DNA of 64,000 nt from Amoebophrya sp. A120 (lineage: Eukaryota > Sar > Dinophyceae > Syndiniales > Amoebophryaceae): positions 1,339,809 to 1,403,808 of the forward strand of contig CAJINV010000002.1 in assembly GCA_905178155.1 (NCBI GenBank), written 5' to 3'. Both the position numbers and the translations under genes were made by a program. Below the pieces are notes generated by a model that saw nothing but the letters and a program-made list of their open reading frames with translations, did not search any database and was not told the DNA's origin. This document shows, piece after piece, positions 11,701-23,523 of this stretch (position 1 is the stretch's first letter; each line of letters opens with the position of its first letter).

Positions 11701-12961
11701 ACCTGATACGCGGCAGCACGTCGTGCGGGGCGAGCGAAGTTGGAGTTGCAGAGGAAAATGTTGTACTACTTTGTGTTGTGTCCACCTCGGAGGTACTACT
11801 GCTCCTGCTCCGCGGCTTTCGCAGCACCAAATGCGGCACCAGACCGCTCAACACGCGCATGTACTTCGTGCCCATCCCCCGCTCGTCTTCCCGTACCGCG
11901 AGCGCCGTCAAGCGAGCGAACTTTTCCGTGTCATCTTGCAGCCCGCCGGTCGACGTGGAGGTGGAGTTCGACGTTGTCGTGCCAGAACTGTTCGTCGTGC
12001 TGCTCCTAAACAAGAGCGTGCACGGTTGGTACATGCCGTGCTCTTTGCAATCTTTCGTCCACTCCTTGTACCGGTCCAGGATGCGCTTCCACCGCTCGCG
12101 CACCGATGCCTGCTCCAGCTGGCGCACGGCGTGCATTTGGTCCTCGACGCCGTGGGTGGCGAACTGCTCCAACCAAGCGTCAAACTGCGTCATCGAGCAG
12201 AAGTCGTCCGGAATCATCGTTTGTTCGCCGCTTTCATCATCGTCCAGCGGAAGCACGGGATCCTCAAATTCGTCAAAAGGAATCTTTTCGTCTTCTGGCA
12301 AATCACGCTTTTGGCGAGAAGAAGATGTGGTGGAAGATTTTGATTCAGTTTCTCGCTGGTGTTTCAAAAGTCTCTCCTCCCGGAGTTGCTCTGCATCCAA
12401 CTGCCCGCTGATCAACTGTTCCTCTCCCCGCTGTACGAACTCCTTCACAGATTCACGACCCTCGCCCTCGCGGATCGCTAGTTCGCGTTCCTGTCGGCCA
12501 TGTTTCTCGTCCACCGTGGTGGGCGGTTTGGAAGTCGACAGGGAAGTGGAGCAGACCGTTGCAGAAGGTAGGCACGCGACGCCCTGCTTGTCATTCCGAG
12601 CCGCGGCTGCGGGCTGCACAACCTCCTGTTGGTTGCCAGATGCGACCTGGATTAAAGATGACGCTGGTCGTGACCCGGACTGCGTGGGCTGCGCAAGAAA
12701 ATCGTCTGCTTGCACGCAGTCAACTACAGCTGTCTTCGCAAGTCCAGCATCACTGTAAAATAGCATCGGACTTGTTTGGAGATTTTGTTTCTGATTCTGC
12801 GGATTCTGTAGTTCTCCTGCTGCCAAATGCGGCGTTGTAGCAGGGGTTATTCCCGGTATCCGTTCTTCTTGCCTCCCCGCAGCTGGTCCTGCCTCATTCA
12901 ACGATGAGTCCTCAATTTTCGTCATCTTGTTCGTGGTGGCAGAAGCGTTCTTCGTCTCCAT
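8727..12961 (-). CDS. Large protein, possibly Nop14-like ribosome-biogenesis factor
   Basis: Exons are about 12961-11441, 11276-10053 and 9764-8727, giving roughly 1,250 residues. Both introns are introners whose removal keeps frame. The N-terminal ~170 residues are disordered. Next comes a charged stretch (E-Q-L-R-E-E-R-L-L-K-x-Q-R-E), an acidic linker, then I-P-D-D-F...F-D-A-W-L-E-Q-F with E-D-Q-M and W-K-R-I-L-D-R-Y. This order (R/E-rich helix, acidic run, I-P, Q-based repeat) resembles Nop14, a nucleolar 40S-assembly factor, but I cannot confirm it. The middle is a helical repeat-like region (G-V-L-D-V-V-L-V-L-L-F-G-R). The last ~80 residues are S/T-rich. A decayed fragment similar to exon 3 lies at 1073-1165. 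The start is the first ATG of the exon. The gene model is firmer than the function. Confidence 0.75.
9770..10052. mobile_element. Introner element, family A (subfamily shared with 45403)
   Basis: The termini are TATCAAGTGCAAAAATGTCT and the inverted complement ending ATTTTTGCATTTGATA. The 5-bp duplication is GAACA (9765-9769, 10053-10057). The interior matches the copy at 45403-45663 in reverse complement, for example CATGAGAAACTCC and CTCTGCGAGGTCTCTGCC. Excision with one repeat gives R-M-F-G-E-F in frame, and no placement gives GT-AG. Confidence 0.9.
11282..11440. mobile_element. Introner element, family B
   Basis: This 159-bp element starts TATGCAATGCAAAAGCATCG and ends with the complement ACGATACTTTTGCAGAGGATA. 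The 5-bp duplication is AATTG (11277-11281, 11441-11445). Excision joins S-I-T-I to A-D-L-Q in frame. Neither GT nor AG is available at the joint in any register, so this is a fully non-canonical intron. Confidence 0.9.
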
Positions 12962-13479
12962 TCCACAGGTAGTAGAAGCCTAAGATGAGTCACAATGGCC
13001 TCGAAAACGTTTTTCCGACTGAAACAGTGCTGCGTGCTGAATGCCTTCCGTTAAATCCAGTCAATGTTCGCAGGGACGACTCGATGGTGTCATGCGGCGA
13101 TACGTCTTGGTCTCCTGGTAGTAAAAGTAGTCAAGGTACGAAATACCGGCGGGAAGATGTTGATGAAAAAATTGTCACTTCGAGCTTTGCTTGTATTTCT
13201 TCATCATACTACACCAGCTGTTTCCGTGTTCACTTAGTCTGCTAAGTCAAGCTGCTACACTACAACTCAGCAGGCCCTAAATAGATATTCCGGAAAACAA
13301 ATCAAACGCAATCGTGGTGGATGCCATGGCTCTTACGACGCTTTGTGCGGTTTTGAAGCCGTGCATGCATGCTTTCTTTCGATTCCGATTTGGCAAGAGA
13401 CTCTACTTTGCTCCCTCTCGAATTTTTTTCCTTGCGAATTTCGAAAACTCCGAATACGATGCTTGCTCGTTCAATGCGA
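12962..13479. other. Intergenic, upstream of the 12961 start
   Basis: This is the 5' flank of the gene starting at 12961. I see no repeat, RNA gene or introner terminus before the satellite begins near 13480. Confidence 0.5.
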
Positions 13480-16400
13480 GGTGGAAGTTGTTTCACGACG
13501 ACCGATTCATTTTTTCTTCATCGCTGCCAGGTCACCTTCCTACGGGGCTACTGTGGGTAGAAATAAATTTTGCAAAACTTCAGGGAAAGAAACTTTCGAC
13601 AGTGGGGTAGACTGAGGCAGGGGAAATTTCTAATTTCAAATTGATTGCGCACTACGGTACTGCTCGGGGAAAGGCTAAATTTTCGAAAACGGGGCACACG
13701 ATGGGGGAACCTTTGATTGGGGTAGTCAGAACTTTCAGTCGGGTAGATCGGGGTGGGGGAAATTTGAAATTTGAAGCTTCATACGGGGCCACACGGGGAA
13801 AAGACGAAATTTTAGAAGGCGGCGCACACGATGGGGGAAACTTTGATTGGGGTAGGCAGAACTTTCAGTGGGGTAAGACCGGGGTGGGAGAAATTCGGAA
13901 TTTGAAGTTTCATACGGGGCCGCACGGGGAAGAGACGAAATTTTAGAAAACGGGACACACGATGGGGGACACTTTGAAAGGGGTANNNNNNNNNNNNNNN
14001 NNNNNNNNNNNNNNNNNNNNNNNNNNNNNNNNNNNNNNNNNNNNNNNNNNNNNNNNNNNNNNNNNNNNNNNNNNNNNNNNNNNNNGATAGACTGACGTCC
14101 GAACACCCACCGCGGCTCCGTCCCGGTAAAAACACAAAAATGGAAACAAAACTTTCAAGGGGGCGGGAATAGCGAAAGGGGAATGCTGCCATTCCAGAGC
14201 GTAGACCGCGAGGGAAAATATTAAATTTTTCTGCCAGTAAGCCAGCACGGGTAATAGCGGTGAACTTGCAAAATGGGTAGCACAGCAACGGGCGCGTAGG
14301 CTTTCATCACATAGGAGCAGCAAAATCTTGAAAAATTTGCAAAATTTCTACGGGGCTACTTTCGATGGGCAACAACAAACTTTCCGAGGTCTGGAAGTAA
14401 AAATTTTCACTGGTGCAGGCTCAGGCGGGGAAAGTTTGAAAACGAAAGTGTCTACGGCGCTACTGTGGGTAGAAATGAATTTTGGGAAACTTCAGGGAAA
14501 CTTTCTTCAGCGGGGTAGACTGGGGTGGGGGAAGTTTCAAACTTCAAACCAATTTCGCACTGCGGTACTACTCGGGTAGAGACGAAGTTTTTGAAAACGG
14601 GGCACACGGACGATGGGGGAAAGCTTGAGAGGGGTAGTCAAAAATTTCAGTGGGGTAGACGGGGGTGGGAGAAATTTGGAATTTCAACAAGTTTCACACT
14701 GGTACCGGGGGAAAGACGAAATTTTAGAAAACGGGGCACACGATGGGGGAGCCTTGTGATCGGGGTAGTCAGAACTTTCAGTGGGGTAGACCGGGGTGGG
14801 GAAAGTTTGAAATTTGAAATTTCATACGGGGGTACTCGGGGACGAGACGAAATTGTAGTAAACGGGGCACACGATGGGGGAACTTCGATCGGGGTAGTCA
14901 GGGGTTGGGGAAGCTTCTTTCTCCGCGGCTTGCCACATACGCTTTATGAAAGCAAAACTTTGAGCCAGGCTGATGCTATGGCACGCTCCTTTTCGTGAAA
15001 TCACGCTGCAACAAGTTCCTACCTCGTCATGAAGTCCAAGTCCGAAAATAACAATACAAATTTTACCTCATCCTACCCAAATGATCAGAAGGCGCCACAC
15101 CTTATTCAGCCTGGCTCAAACTTTTGCTAGGATAGACTCGCGCTGCAGCAGTCGGCTTCCGCTAGAAGGCACGCCGCGATCGCTTCCCATCCCGTTTCAG
15201 GCTCTATGGAAGCAAAAACCCGAGGCAAGCCAAAGTGAGCAACACGAATATGCATATGATATCTTGCTAACAGCAACAGCTACTACCTAGAAACACCATC
15301 AGAAAGTACTACTTAAGACCTACAACATGAACACACAGCCTGCGTAGAAACTGCAATAAAATCTAGACAGCCCTGTCATGCAATTGACTGCGCTTTGGCT
15401 TGAGTCGAAATTTTTGCTTCGATAGACTGACGTCCGACCACCCACCGCGGCTCCGTCCCGGTAAAAACACAAAACTGAAAACAAAACCTTCAAGGGGGCG
15501 GGACTAGGAAAAGGGTAATGCTGCAATTCCAGAGGGTACACCGGGAGGGGAAATTTGAAATTTTTCTGCCAGCTACGGGGACGAAGAGACGAAATTTTTG
15601 AAAACGGGGCATACGATGGGGGAAACTTTAGTTGGGGTAGTCAGAACTTTCAGTGGCGTAGACCGGTGTGGGGAAAATTTGCAACTTGAAGTCTCAGGGG
15701 TACTCGGGGAAGAAACGAAATTTTAGAAAACGGGGCACACGATGGGGGAAACTTTGATCGGGGTAGTCAGAACTTTCAGTTGGGTAGACCGGGGTGGGGA
15801 AAGTTTGAAATTTGAACTTTCATGCGGGGGTCCTCGGGGAAAAGACGAAATTTTAGAAAACGGGGCACACGATGGGGGAAACATTAAAAGGGGTAGTCAG
15901 AACTTTCAGTGGGGTAGACCGGGGTGGGGCAAATTTGGAATTTGAACTTTCATGCGGGGATCCTCGGGGAAAAGACGAAATTTTAGAAAACATGGCACAC
16001 AATGGGGGAAACTTGAAAAGGGGTTGCCAGGGTCGGGGGGGGTCTTCTTTCTCCACCGTCCGCTTGCCACGTGCAACGCTTTATGAAAGCAAAACTTTGA
16101 GGCAGGCTGGTGCTATGGCACGCTCCTTTTTTCTGAAATCACGCTGCAACAAGTTCCTACCTCATCATGAAGTCGTCCGAAAGTAGCAATACAAATTCTA
16201 CATCATCCTACCCGAATGATCAGAAGGTGCAACACCTTGCTCAGCCTGGCTTAAAATTTTGCTAGGATAGACTCGCGCTGCAACAGTCGGCTTCCGCTAG
16301 ATGAAGGCACGCCGCGATCGCTTCCCATCCCGTTTCAGGCTCTATGGAAGCAAAAAAACCGAGGCAAGCCAAAGTGAGCAACACGACTATGCATATGATA

Positions 16401-19400
16401 TCTCGCTGTGCATATTTTCCTCAGAAAAAACAGCAACAGCTACTCAAAACACCATCAGAAAGTACTACTTAAGACATACAACATGAACACACAACCTGCG
16501 TAGAAACTGCAATGAAATCTAGACAGACTTGTCATGCAATTCACTGCGCTTTGGCTTGAATCAAAATTTTTGCTTTGATAGACTGACGTCCGAACACCCA
16601 CCGCGGCTCCGTCCCGGTAAAAACACAAAAATGGAAACAAAACTTTCAAGGGGGCGGGAATAGCGAAAGGGTAATGCTACAATACCAGAGGGTAGACCGG
16701 GAGGGGAAATTTGAAATTTTGATTTTTCAGCCAGTAAGCCAGCACGGGTAATGAAGTCGGACTTTCCAAATGGGTAGCACAGCAATTGGCACTTAGGCTT
16801 TCATCACTAGGAGCAGAATCTTGAAAAAATTTGCAAAATTTCTACGGGGCTACTTTCGATGGGCAACAACGAACTTTGCAAGGTCGAGAGGAAAAAATTT
16901 TCACTGGTGCAGGCTCAGGTGGGGAAAGTTTGAAAACTAAAGTGTCTACGGGGCTACTGTGGGTAGAAATGAATTTTGCAAAACTTCAGGGAAACTTTCT
17001 TCAGCGGGGTAGACTGGGGTGGGGGAAATTTCAAATTTCAAGCCAATTTCGCACTGCGGTACTACTCGGGTAGAGACGAAGCTTTTGAAAACGGGGCACA
17101 CGGACGATGGGGGAAAGTTTAAGAGGGGTAGTCAAAACTTTCAGCGGGGTAGACGGGGATGGGAAAAATTTGAAATTTCACGTTTCACACTGGTACCCGG
17201 GGAAAGACGAAATTTTTGAAAACGGGACACACGATGGGGGAAACTTGAATTGAGGTAGGCAGGACTTTCAGTGAGGTAGACCGGGGTGGTGAAAGTTTGA
17301 AACTTGAATTTTCATACAGGGGTACTCGGGAAAGAGACGAAATTTTAGAAAACGGGGCACGCGATGGGGGAAACTTGTGATCGGGGTAGTCAGAACTTTC
17401 AGTGCTGTAGACCGGGGTGGGGGGAGTTTGAAATTTGAAATTTCATACGGGGGTACTCGGGGAAGGAACGAAATTTTAGAAAACGGGGCACACGATGGGG
17501 GAAACTTGTGATCGGGGTAGTCAGAACTTTCAGTGGGGTAGACCGGGGTGGGGGAAATTTAAAATTTGAACTTTCATACGGGGGTACTCGGGGAAGGGAC
17601 GAAATTTTGGAAAACGGGGCACACGATGGGGGAAACTTTGATCGGGGTAGTCAGAACTTTCAGTGGGGTAGACCGGGGTGGGGAAAATTGGAAATTTGAA
17701 GTTTCATACGGGGACCACTTCTCGGGGAAGAGACGAAATTTTAGAAAAAGGGGCACACGATGGAGGAAACTTTGAAAGGGGTTGTCAGGGCTTGGGGAAG
17801 CTTCTTTCTCCGCTGCCGGCTTGCCACGTACGCTTTATGAAAGCAAAACTTTGAGCCAGGCTGTTGCTATGGCACTTTCCTTTTCGTGAAATCACGCTGC
17901 AACAAGTTCCTTTTCGTGAAATCACGCTGCATGAAGTCCAAGTCCGAAAGTAGCAATAGAAATTCTACCTCATCCTACCCAAATGATCAGAAGGTGCCAC
18001 GCCTTATTCAGTCTTGCTCAATTTTTTGCTAGGATAGACTCGCACTGCAACAGTCGGCTTCCGCTAGAAGGCACGCCGCGATCGCTTCCCATCCCGTATC
18101 AGGCTCTATGGAAGCAAAAACCCGAGGCAAGCCAAAGTGAGCAACACGAATATGCATATGATATCTTGCTGTGCATGATATTTTCCAGAAAAAACAGCAA
18201 CAGCTACTAGAAACACCATCAGAAAGTACTACTTAATACCTACAACATGAACACACAGCCTGCGCAGAAACTGCAATAAAATCTAGACAGACCTGTCATG
18301 CAATTCACTGCGCTTTGGCTTGAGCCAAAATTTTTGCTTCGATAGACTAACGCCCGAACACCCGCCTCAACTCCGTCCCGGTAAAAACCCAAAAATGAAA
18401 ACAAAACTTTCAAGGAGGCGGGAATAGGGAAAGGGTAATGCTGCAATTCCAGAGTGTAGCCCGGGACGGAAAATTTGAAATTTTAATTTTTCTGCCAGTA
18501 AGCCAGCACGGGTAATAAAGTCGGACTTTCAAAATGGGTAGGACAGCAACGGGCGCTTAGGCTTTCATCACTAGAAGCAGAATCTTGAAAAAAATTGCAA
18601 AATTTCTACGGGGCTACTTTCGATTGGCAACAACGAACTTTGCAAGGTCTGGGGAAAAAATTTTCACTGGTGCAGGCTCAGGTGGGGAAAGTTTGAAAAC
18701 TAAAGTGTCTACGGGGCTACTATGCTGGGTAGAAATGAATTTTGGAAAACTTCAGGGAAACTTTCTTCAGCGGGGTAGACTGGGGTGGGGGAAATTTGAA
18801 ATTTCAAAGAAATTGCGCACTGTGGTACTACTCGGGTAGAGCCAAAGTTTTTGATAACGGGGCACACGGACGATGGGGAGAAATTTAGGAGGGGTAGTCA
18901 AAACTTTCAGTGGGGTAGACGGGGCTGGGAAAAATTCGAAATTTCAAGTTTCACACTGGTACCCGGGGAAAGACAGAATTTTCGAAAACGGGACACACTA
19001 TGGGGGAAACTTTAATCGGGGTAGCCAGAACTTTCAGTGGTGTAGACCGGAGTGGGGGCAATTTGAAACTTGAAGTCTCGGGGGTACTCGGGGAAGAGAC
19101 GAAATTTTAGAAAACGGGGCACGCGATGGGGGAAACTTGTGATCGGGGTAGTCAGAACTTTCAGTGCTGTAGACCGGGGTGGGGGAAGTTTGAAATTTGA
19201 AATTTCATACGGGGGTACTCGGGGAAGGGACGAAATTTTAGAAAACGGGGCACACGATGGGGGAAACTTTGATCGGGGTAGTCAGAACTTTCAGTGGGGT
19301 AGACCGGGGTGGGGAAAATTGGAAATTTGAAGTTTCATACGGGGACCACTTCTCGGGGAAGAGACGAAATTTTAGAAAAAGGGGCACACGATGGAGGAAA

Positions 19401-20560
19401 CTTTGAAAGGGGTTGTCAGGGCTTGGGGAAGCTTCTTTCTCCGCTGTCGGCTTGCCACGTACGCTTTATGAAAGCAAAACTTTGAACCAGGCTGGTGCTA
19501 TGGCACGTTCCTTTTCGTGAAATCACGCGGCAACAAGTTCCTTTTCGTGAAATCACGCTGCATGAAGTCCAAGTCCGAAAGTAGCAATACAAATTCTACC
19601 TCATCCTACCCAAATGATCAGAAGGTGCCACGCCTTATTCAGCCTTGCTCAAAATTTTGCTAGGATATAGACTCGCTCTGCAACGGTCGGATTCCGCTAG
19701 AAGGCACGCCACGATCGCTTCCCATCCCGTTTCAGGCTCTATGGAACCAAAAACCCGAGGCAAGCCAAAGTGCACAACATCACCTATGTCTAGATGATAT
19801 TTTGCTGTGCATACGCTCCAGAAAAAACAGCAAGAGCTACTAGACACAGCCTCAGAAAGTAAAACCTACAACATGCGATCTGGGTAGAAGCTACAATAAA
19901 ACCTACAAAACTGTCAACATGGGGATTCACTGCGCTTCGGCTTGACCCAAATTTTTGCTTCGATAGACTGACACTCAAACACCCACCTCGGCTCCGTCCC
20001 GGTACAAACACAAAACCAAAAGCAAAACTAGAAACAAAACTTTCACGGGAGCGGGAATAGGGAAGGGGTAATGCAATTCTAGAGGGTAGGCCGAAGGGGA
20101 AATTTGAAATTTTTCTACCAGCAAACTACCACGGGTAATACAGTCAGGCTTTCGCAATGGGTAACACAGCAAAGGGTAGGCTTTCTCCACAAAGGAACCA
20201 GAATCTTGAAAAACTTTGCAAAATTTCTACGGGGCTACTGACCATGGGCAACAACGAGCTTTGCAACATCGGAGGGCAATTTTCACTGGTGCAGGCTCGG
20301 GTGGGGGAAGTTTGAAGTTTGAAGTTCGAAGCTTCTACGGGGCTACTGTGGGTAGGAATGAATTTTGCAAAACTTCAGGGGACGAATGTCAACTGGGGTA
20401 CTCTTGGGTTCGAAAAATTTGAAATTTTAATTTCGAATTTTCGATGGAACTACATCGGGTGAGAATGAACTTTGCAAAACTTCATGGGAACTTTGACGGG
20501 AAACTCTCAGGAAAAAGTTTGAAATTCGAATTTTCTACGAGGCTTCTACTGTACGGGGCT
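13480..20560. repeat. G-rich satellite with higher-order structure
   Basis: The basic unit is about 131 bp. The motif GGGGCACRCGATGGGGGAA recurs at 17354, 17485 and 17616, with a variant at 17750. Each unit holds about eight G4 runs, all on the plus strand, separated by AAATTT-rich blocks such as GAAATTTGAAATTTC. Blocks of these units alternate with two unique segments. One begins GATAGACTGACGTCCGAACA (14086, 15421, 16577, 18341, 19962). The other holds GCTTTATGAAAGCAAAACTT and CGCGATCGCTTCCCATCCCG. The resulting higher-order unit is 1.2-1.8 kb. The array degenerates after about 20,200. No coding potential beyond repeat-derived frames is seen. Confidence 0.9.
13986..14085. other. Assembly gap (100 N)
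   Basis: Exactly 100 N interrupt the satellite. The flanks belong to different parts of the higher-order unit, so an unknown number of repeat units may be missing. Confidence 0.99.
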
Positions 20561-20633
20561 ACATACATGACCATGAGGAAAAATTTGGAAAAAGAAATGT
20601 TACGCGCGACCTGGAGACGAAAAATATTCTTAC

Positions 20634-21011
20634 GTGGCTCAGTCCAGCCGCCCCACTGCCGCTGCCAAACGTTCGCGCTGCCCGTCTGACGCTTTCATTG
20701 TTTTCCCCTAGCTCCACTTGTTTAAGACGCCGCATCATCGTGTTGGGCGCGGTCATCATAAACAGGGGCGCGGTCATTCCTTGTCGCGCAACAAATTCCA
20801 ATTCGAGGCCGGGAACGTAGTATTTTAGTATGTTTCTATTGATCTTTTGCCAAGGGACCGCTTTTCCCGACGGAGCTGCGCTGTGAAGTTGAAAAGAAAG
20901 GCCTCTCCTGCGCGCACCCCGGAGGTCTGCTTGGTTCGAGTAGTGGTGGCGGTGTTCCGCCCACAGTTGTAGCACGGTCGGCGCTGAAGCAACCCAAGTA
21001 GTAAACCTCAT
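20634..21011 (-). CDS. Hypothetical protein exon next to the satellite
   Basis: A codon-like frame begins with ATG at 21011. It continues to a strong splice donor, CAC|GTAAGAAT, at 20633; past it the frame runs into satellite-like sequence and stops at 20559. The encoded ~126 residues begin with an R/H/W-rich stretch that could be a targeting peptide. They then read Y-Y-V-P-G-L-E-L-E-F-V and G-M-T-A-P-L-F. The last part faintly recalls the L51/S25/CI-B8 thioredoxin-like fold, but this is weak, and a mitoribosomal role would be odd if the organism is Amoebophrya. The downstream exon was not found and may lie beyond the array, or the gene may be truncated. Confidence 0.4.
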
Positions 21012-22768
21012 TCTGATTCTGCAAATTTTTTTTCTAGAAAAACGGAAAGTTGTGAAAGTTAGGTATTATGTGCGGTAAATTCCTGTTGATCCGTGAAAAA
21101 GATGGAAACCGGTACTGTCATACTTCCCCATACTCATGCATCCAAATCCAATTCGGAAAAAAACGACAAAAAATTCTCAAAAAAACATGACATAGAGGCA
21201 GCTCGGCCTGAGAAAAGAAAAGTTGCGATTGGCAGGTGACGTAGAGATAGAGGTAGAGCTCACGTGATGTATATCTTCGTCATGACCTCTGAAACAAAGG
21301 TCTCAAAAACGAAAAAGCAAGGACCGACCGGTACACACGAAAAAGGCTTGAATGAGCAACATTTGCGTAGTACGACTACGACCCCTTTAGATAACCACGA
21401 TTTGAAGACCATAGCGCGACACTTCCAAATTTGAAAAGGCATACGACTTTTTCCCACGACTTTTGTTCTCGTTCACGAATCACGATTAAGTATTTGAAGA
21501 CATGCTTGCATACGGCTTTCCTTCACTTTGAATGGTGCAATTTGAATTTGTCGCAGGTAGACATGGTTTTCGATTCAGCTTAATGTACGTTTCGAGCCAA
21601 GATCAGCATCAGCTACACAGAAGTTTTTTTTCGGCTACAATGTTCACGATGAAATACAAATAAGGCAAAAAACTGCGGTTTCTAGACGACACAGAAATGT
21701 ACATGATGCCTCTAGCGCTACCATCATACAAGCACGGAGACCGAGAGGACTGGTTTTGGCCTACGAAATAGCAGCGAGAGAAGTCGCGTTGATCTTTCTT
21801 TGCTTTCAAAAGACTTTTCACTTTATTTACTTTTGCCACACTTGTTGCAGAACCGAAGAGACGTCGGCATACGCCTACAACACAACATCAGGACTAAGAT
21901 CTTTCGTTGCTGCCAGGAACAGCACACTTCGCCACAGCTCTTCCAGGCAACAAGCAGGAGTACTATATCTGCGGGCACACCTACAGTGCAGACACTGGCA
22001 GAAGTTCATGTTGTAAAACAACAAAACGGAAATTCATTTCGCTTCCACTCTCTTCGGAAATCCGGGCACAGAAATTCGAAGTTCATTTTTGGGCAAGCGT
22101 TGCAATTGCTTGCAAACACGGTAGACAAGTAAAACGAGTTCGTGTTAGTACGACCGGTCCAAAATTTAGCTCAGGATGAGCAGTAAAACTACCCGCACAA
22201 GTCAAAATCTGTCTGTCTCTTAAACCCATTCAATCGTGCAGTTGCAGAACGTTTCGTAGATGAAGTTCATTACACTTTCTTAAGTACTTGGATTCCATAC
22301 CAGTTCTGCAGTCGGTTTAAGCTTGATTTAGCAGAATCAGGATCTTCTTCTTCAGATACCGTATCGTACACAATACAAAACAACTCTTTGCTAACCAAAC
22401 TTCAACCACATCCCAAATTGGCCCCACCTTCAACCAGGCACCCAGGACCCAGATTAGTCGTAGGTCTAGCGAAACAGTCCGCGCTGGTTTGCGTCCTCCT
22501 CTTCCATCGCTGCTCTAGTCTCTGGGCTGGGGCAGTCGAGTATCACGAGGAAAAAACGACCCATGATAAGTACCCAAGAGCGCCCTTGTGCTGTGCCTGG
22601 ATTTGTTTGCCAGGGTCACTCCGGCGTGGCCTGAACCTCCGACGACCTACTATGCCAGACGCCTGCTCGGCGGTAGGCTTCTCACAAGACAACGGAAGAC
22701 AAATTAGTGTGCTATATGCAAAGATCATGCTCCGTGTTCTGTTGGTTTGTGGTGCCGTTGGAGAAACT
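21012..22768. other. Intergenic spacer
   Basis: AT-leaning sequence with only short frames on both strands. I see no repeat or RNA gene that I can support. Confidence 0.45.
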
Positions 22769-23431
22769 TCAGCAACACAAACTTGCTTTTGGGGACACGG
22801 GAAAGAAAGGTAGGCTTTTTCCTTCGATAAAGTATCCGTCCTTGTCGCGCTGCAACTCCTATGCATTGCAAATATGTCTGGGTCTGGACAGTTGTGATGC
22901 GAATCTGTGAAAAGTGGGCGCACTGCAATACGAGCCAAGCATGACAAGTTTTTGAGCTGCGATGTTTATTTCCGCGGCATGGCGAACTGCGTTTTTGCAT
23001 GACAGGCAAGAGGCCTTGCTCCTGCTCATCCTCATGCATCACAGATTCAACACTCATGCCAGACAAGCATGACAAACTTGCATTCTTCGTCTTCCAGACC
23101 CAGACATATTTGCAACGCATAACTCCTCGGCCGGTACGATCATCGCTATGATTTCGTCGAGCAGGGTCTCCCTGTCGTGAAGTTTGCGGCAATGCTTATG
23201 CCATTATGCATCACAATCATTCCGCTCCTGTGGCTGTGCGCATGACAGACGAAAAAGTCGAGACAGTGACACGCTTATTTTGAGTTTTCAAGCAAGCGCC
23301 TCAAAAAAAAAGTATTTCGAGAAATACTTATCTGGCAACTGCTCTCGTCCAGCAGAAATCTCGCGTCGCACCGACCGGCCTGCGAGTTCGGCTTCTAGTT
23401 CTTCTTTCCACCTCAGAAAATATTTTTTCAT
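22769..23431 (-). CDS. Small hypothetical protein, three exons
   Basis: Exons are 23431-23328, 23171-23122 (one target-duplication copy retained) and 22854-22769, giving about 79 residues. Intron 1 is GT-AG (AA|GTATTT...GACAG|GGAG) and keeps frame. Intron 2 is a family A introner. The protein starts M-K-K-Y-F-L-R-W, has an E/R-rich helix (E-E-L-E-A-E-L-A), then L-L-D-E-I-I-A-M-I-V-P-A-E-E-L and D-K-D-G-Y. I do not recognise it. An in-frame TGA lies upstream of the chosen ATG. The ATG is only 93 bp downstream of the previous gene's stop on the same strand. The last exon's end is less certain than the first two exons. Confidence 0.5.
22860..23121. mobile_element. Introner element, family A
   Basis: The 262-bp element starts TATGCATTGCAAATATGTCT and ends with its inverted form, ...TATTTGCAACGCATA. 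The duplication is ACTCC (22855-22859, 23122-23126). The core holds CATGACAGGCAAGAGG, shared with the copies at 5958, 58238 and 60846. Excision joins A-E-E to L-Q-R-D in frame. Confidence 0.85.
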
Positions 23432-23523
23432 GAATTGTCATGCAGAGTTTTAAGTACATTGAGATTGAAATGACATTCGTTCATTGGATTTTCATTCACA
23501 TTCGCACCTGTTGATCCTATTTG

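Noticed and set aside
13641-13946. Repeated plus-strand frames within the satellite
   Set aside because: They are translations of the 131-bp unit and recur with each unit. Frames break between units, so they are not genes.
18312-18332. Complement contains ATTTTGGCTCAAG, the 3' end of the dinoflagellate spliced leader
   Set aside because: It is part of a variable satellite unit (other copies read differently) and forms a local palindrome GGCTTGAGCC. The 5' half of the spliced leader and a donor in the right place are missing.
22707-22910. Frames containing K-Y-V-W-V-W or similar at many sites
   Set aside because: These come from reading through family A introner ends (AAATATGTCTGGGTCTGG) and are not protein sequence. 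Likewise Y-R-T-R and K-V-S-Y-S tails come from family B ends.
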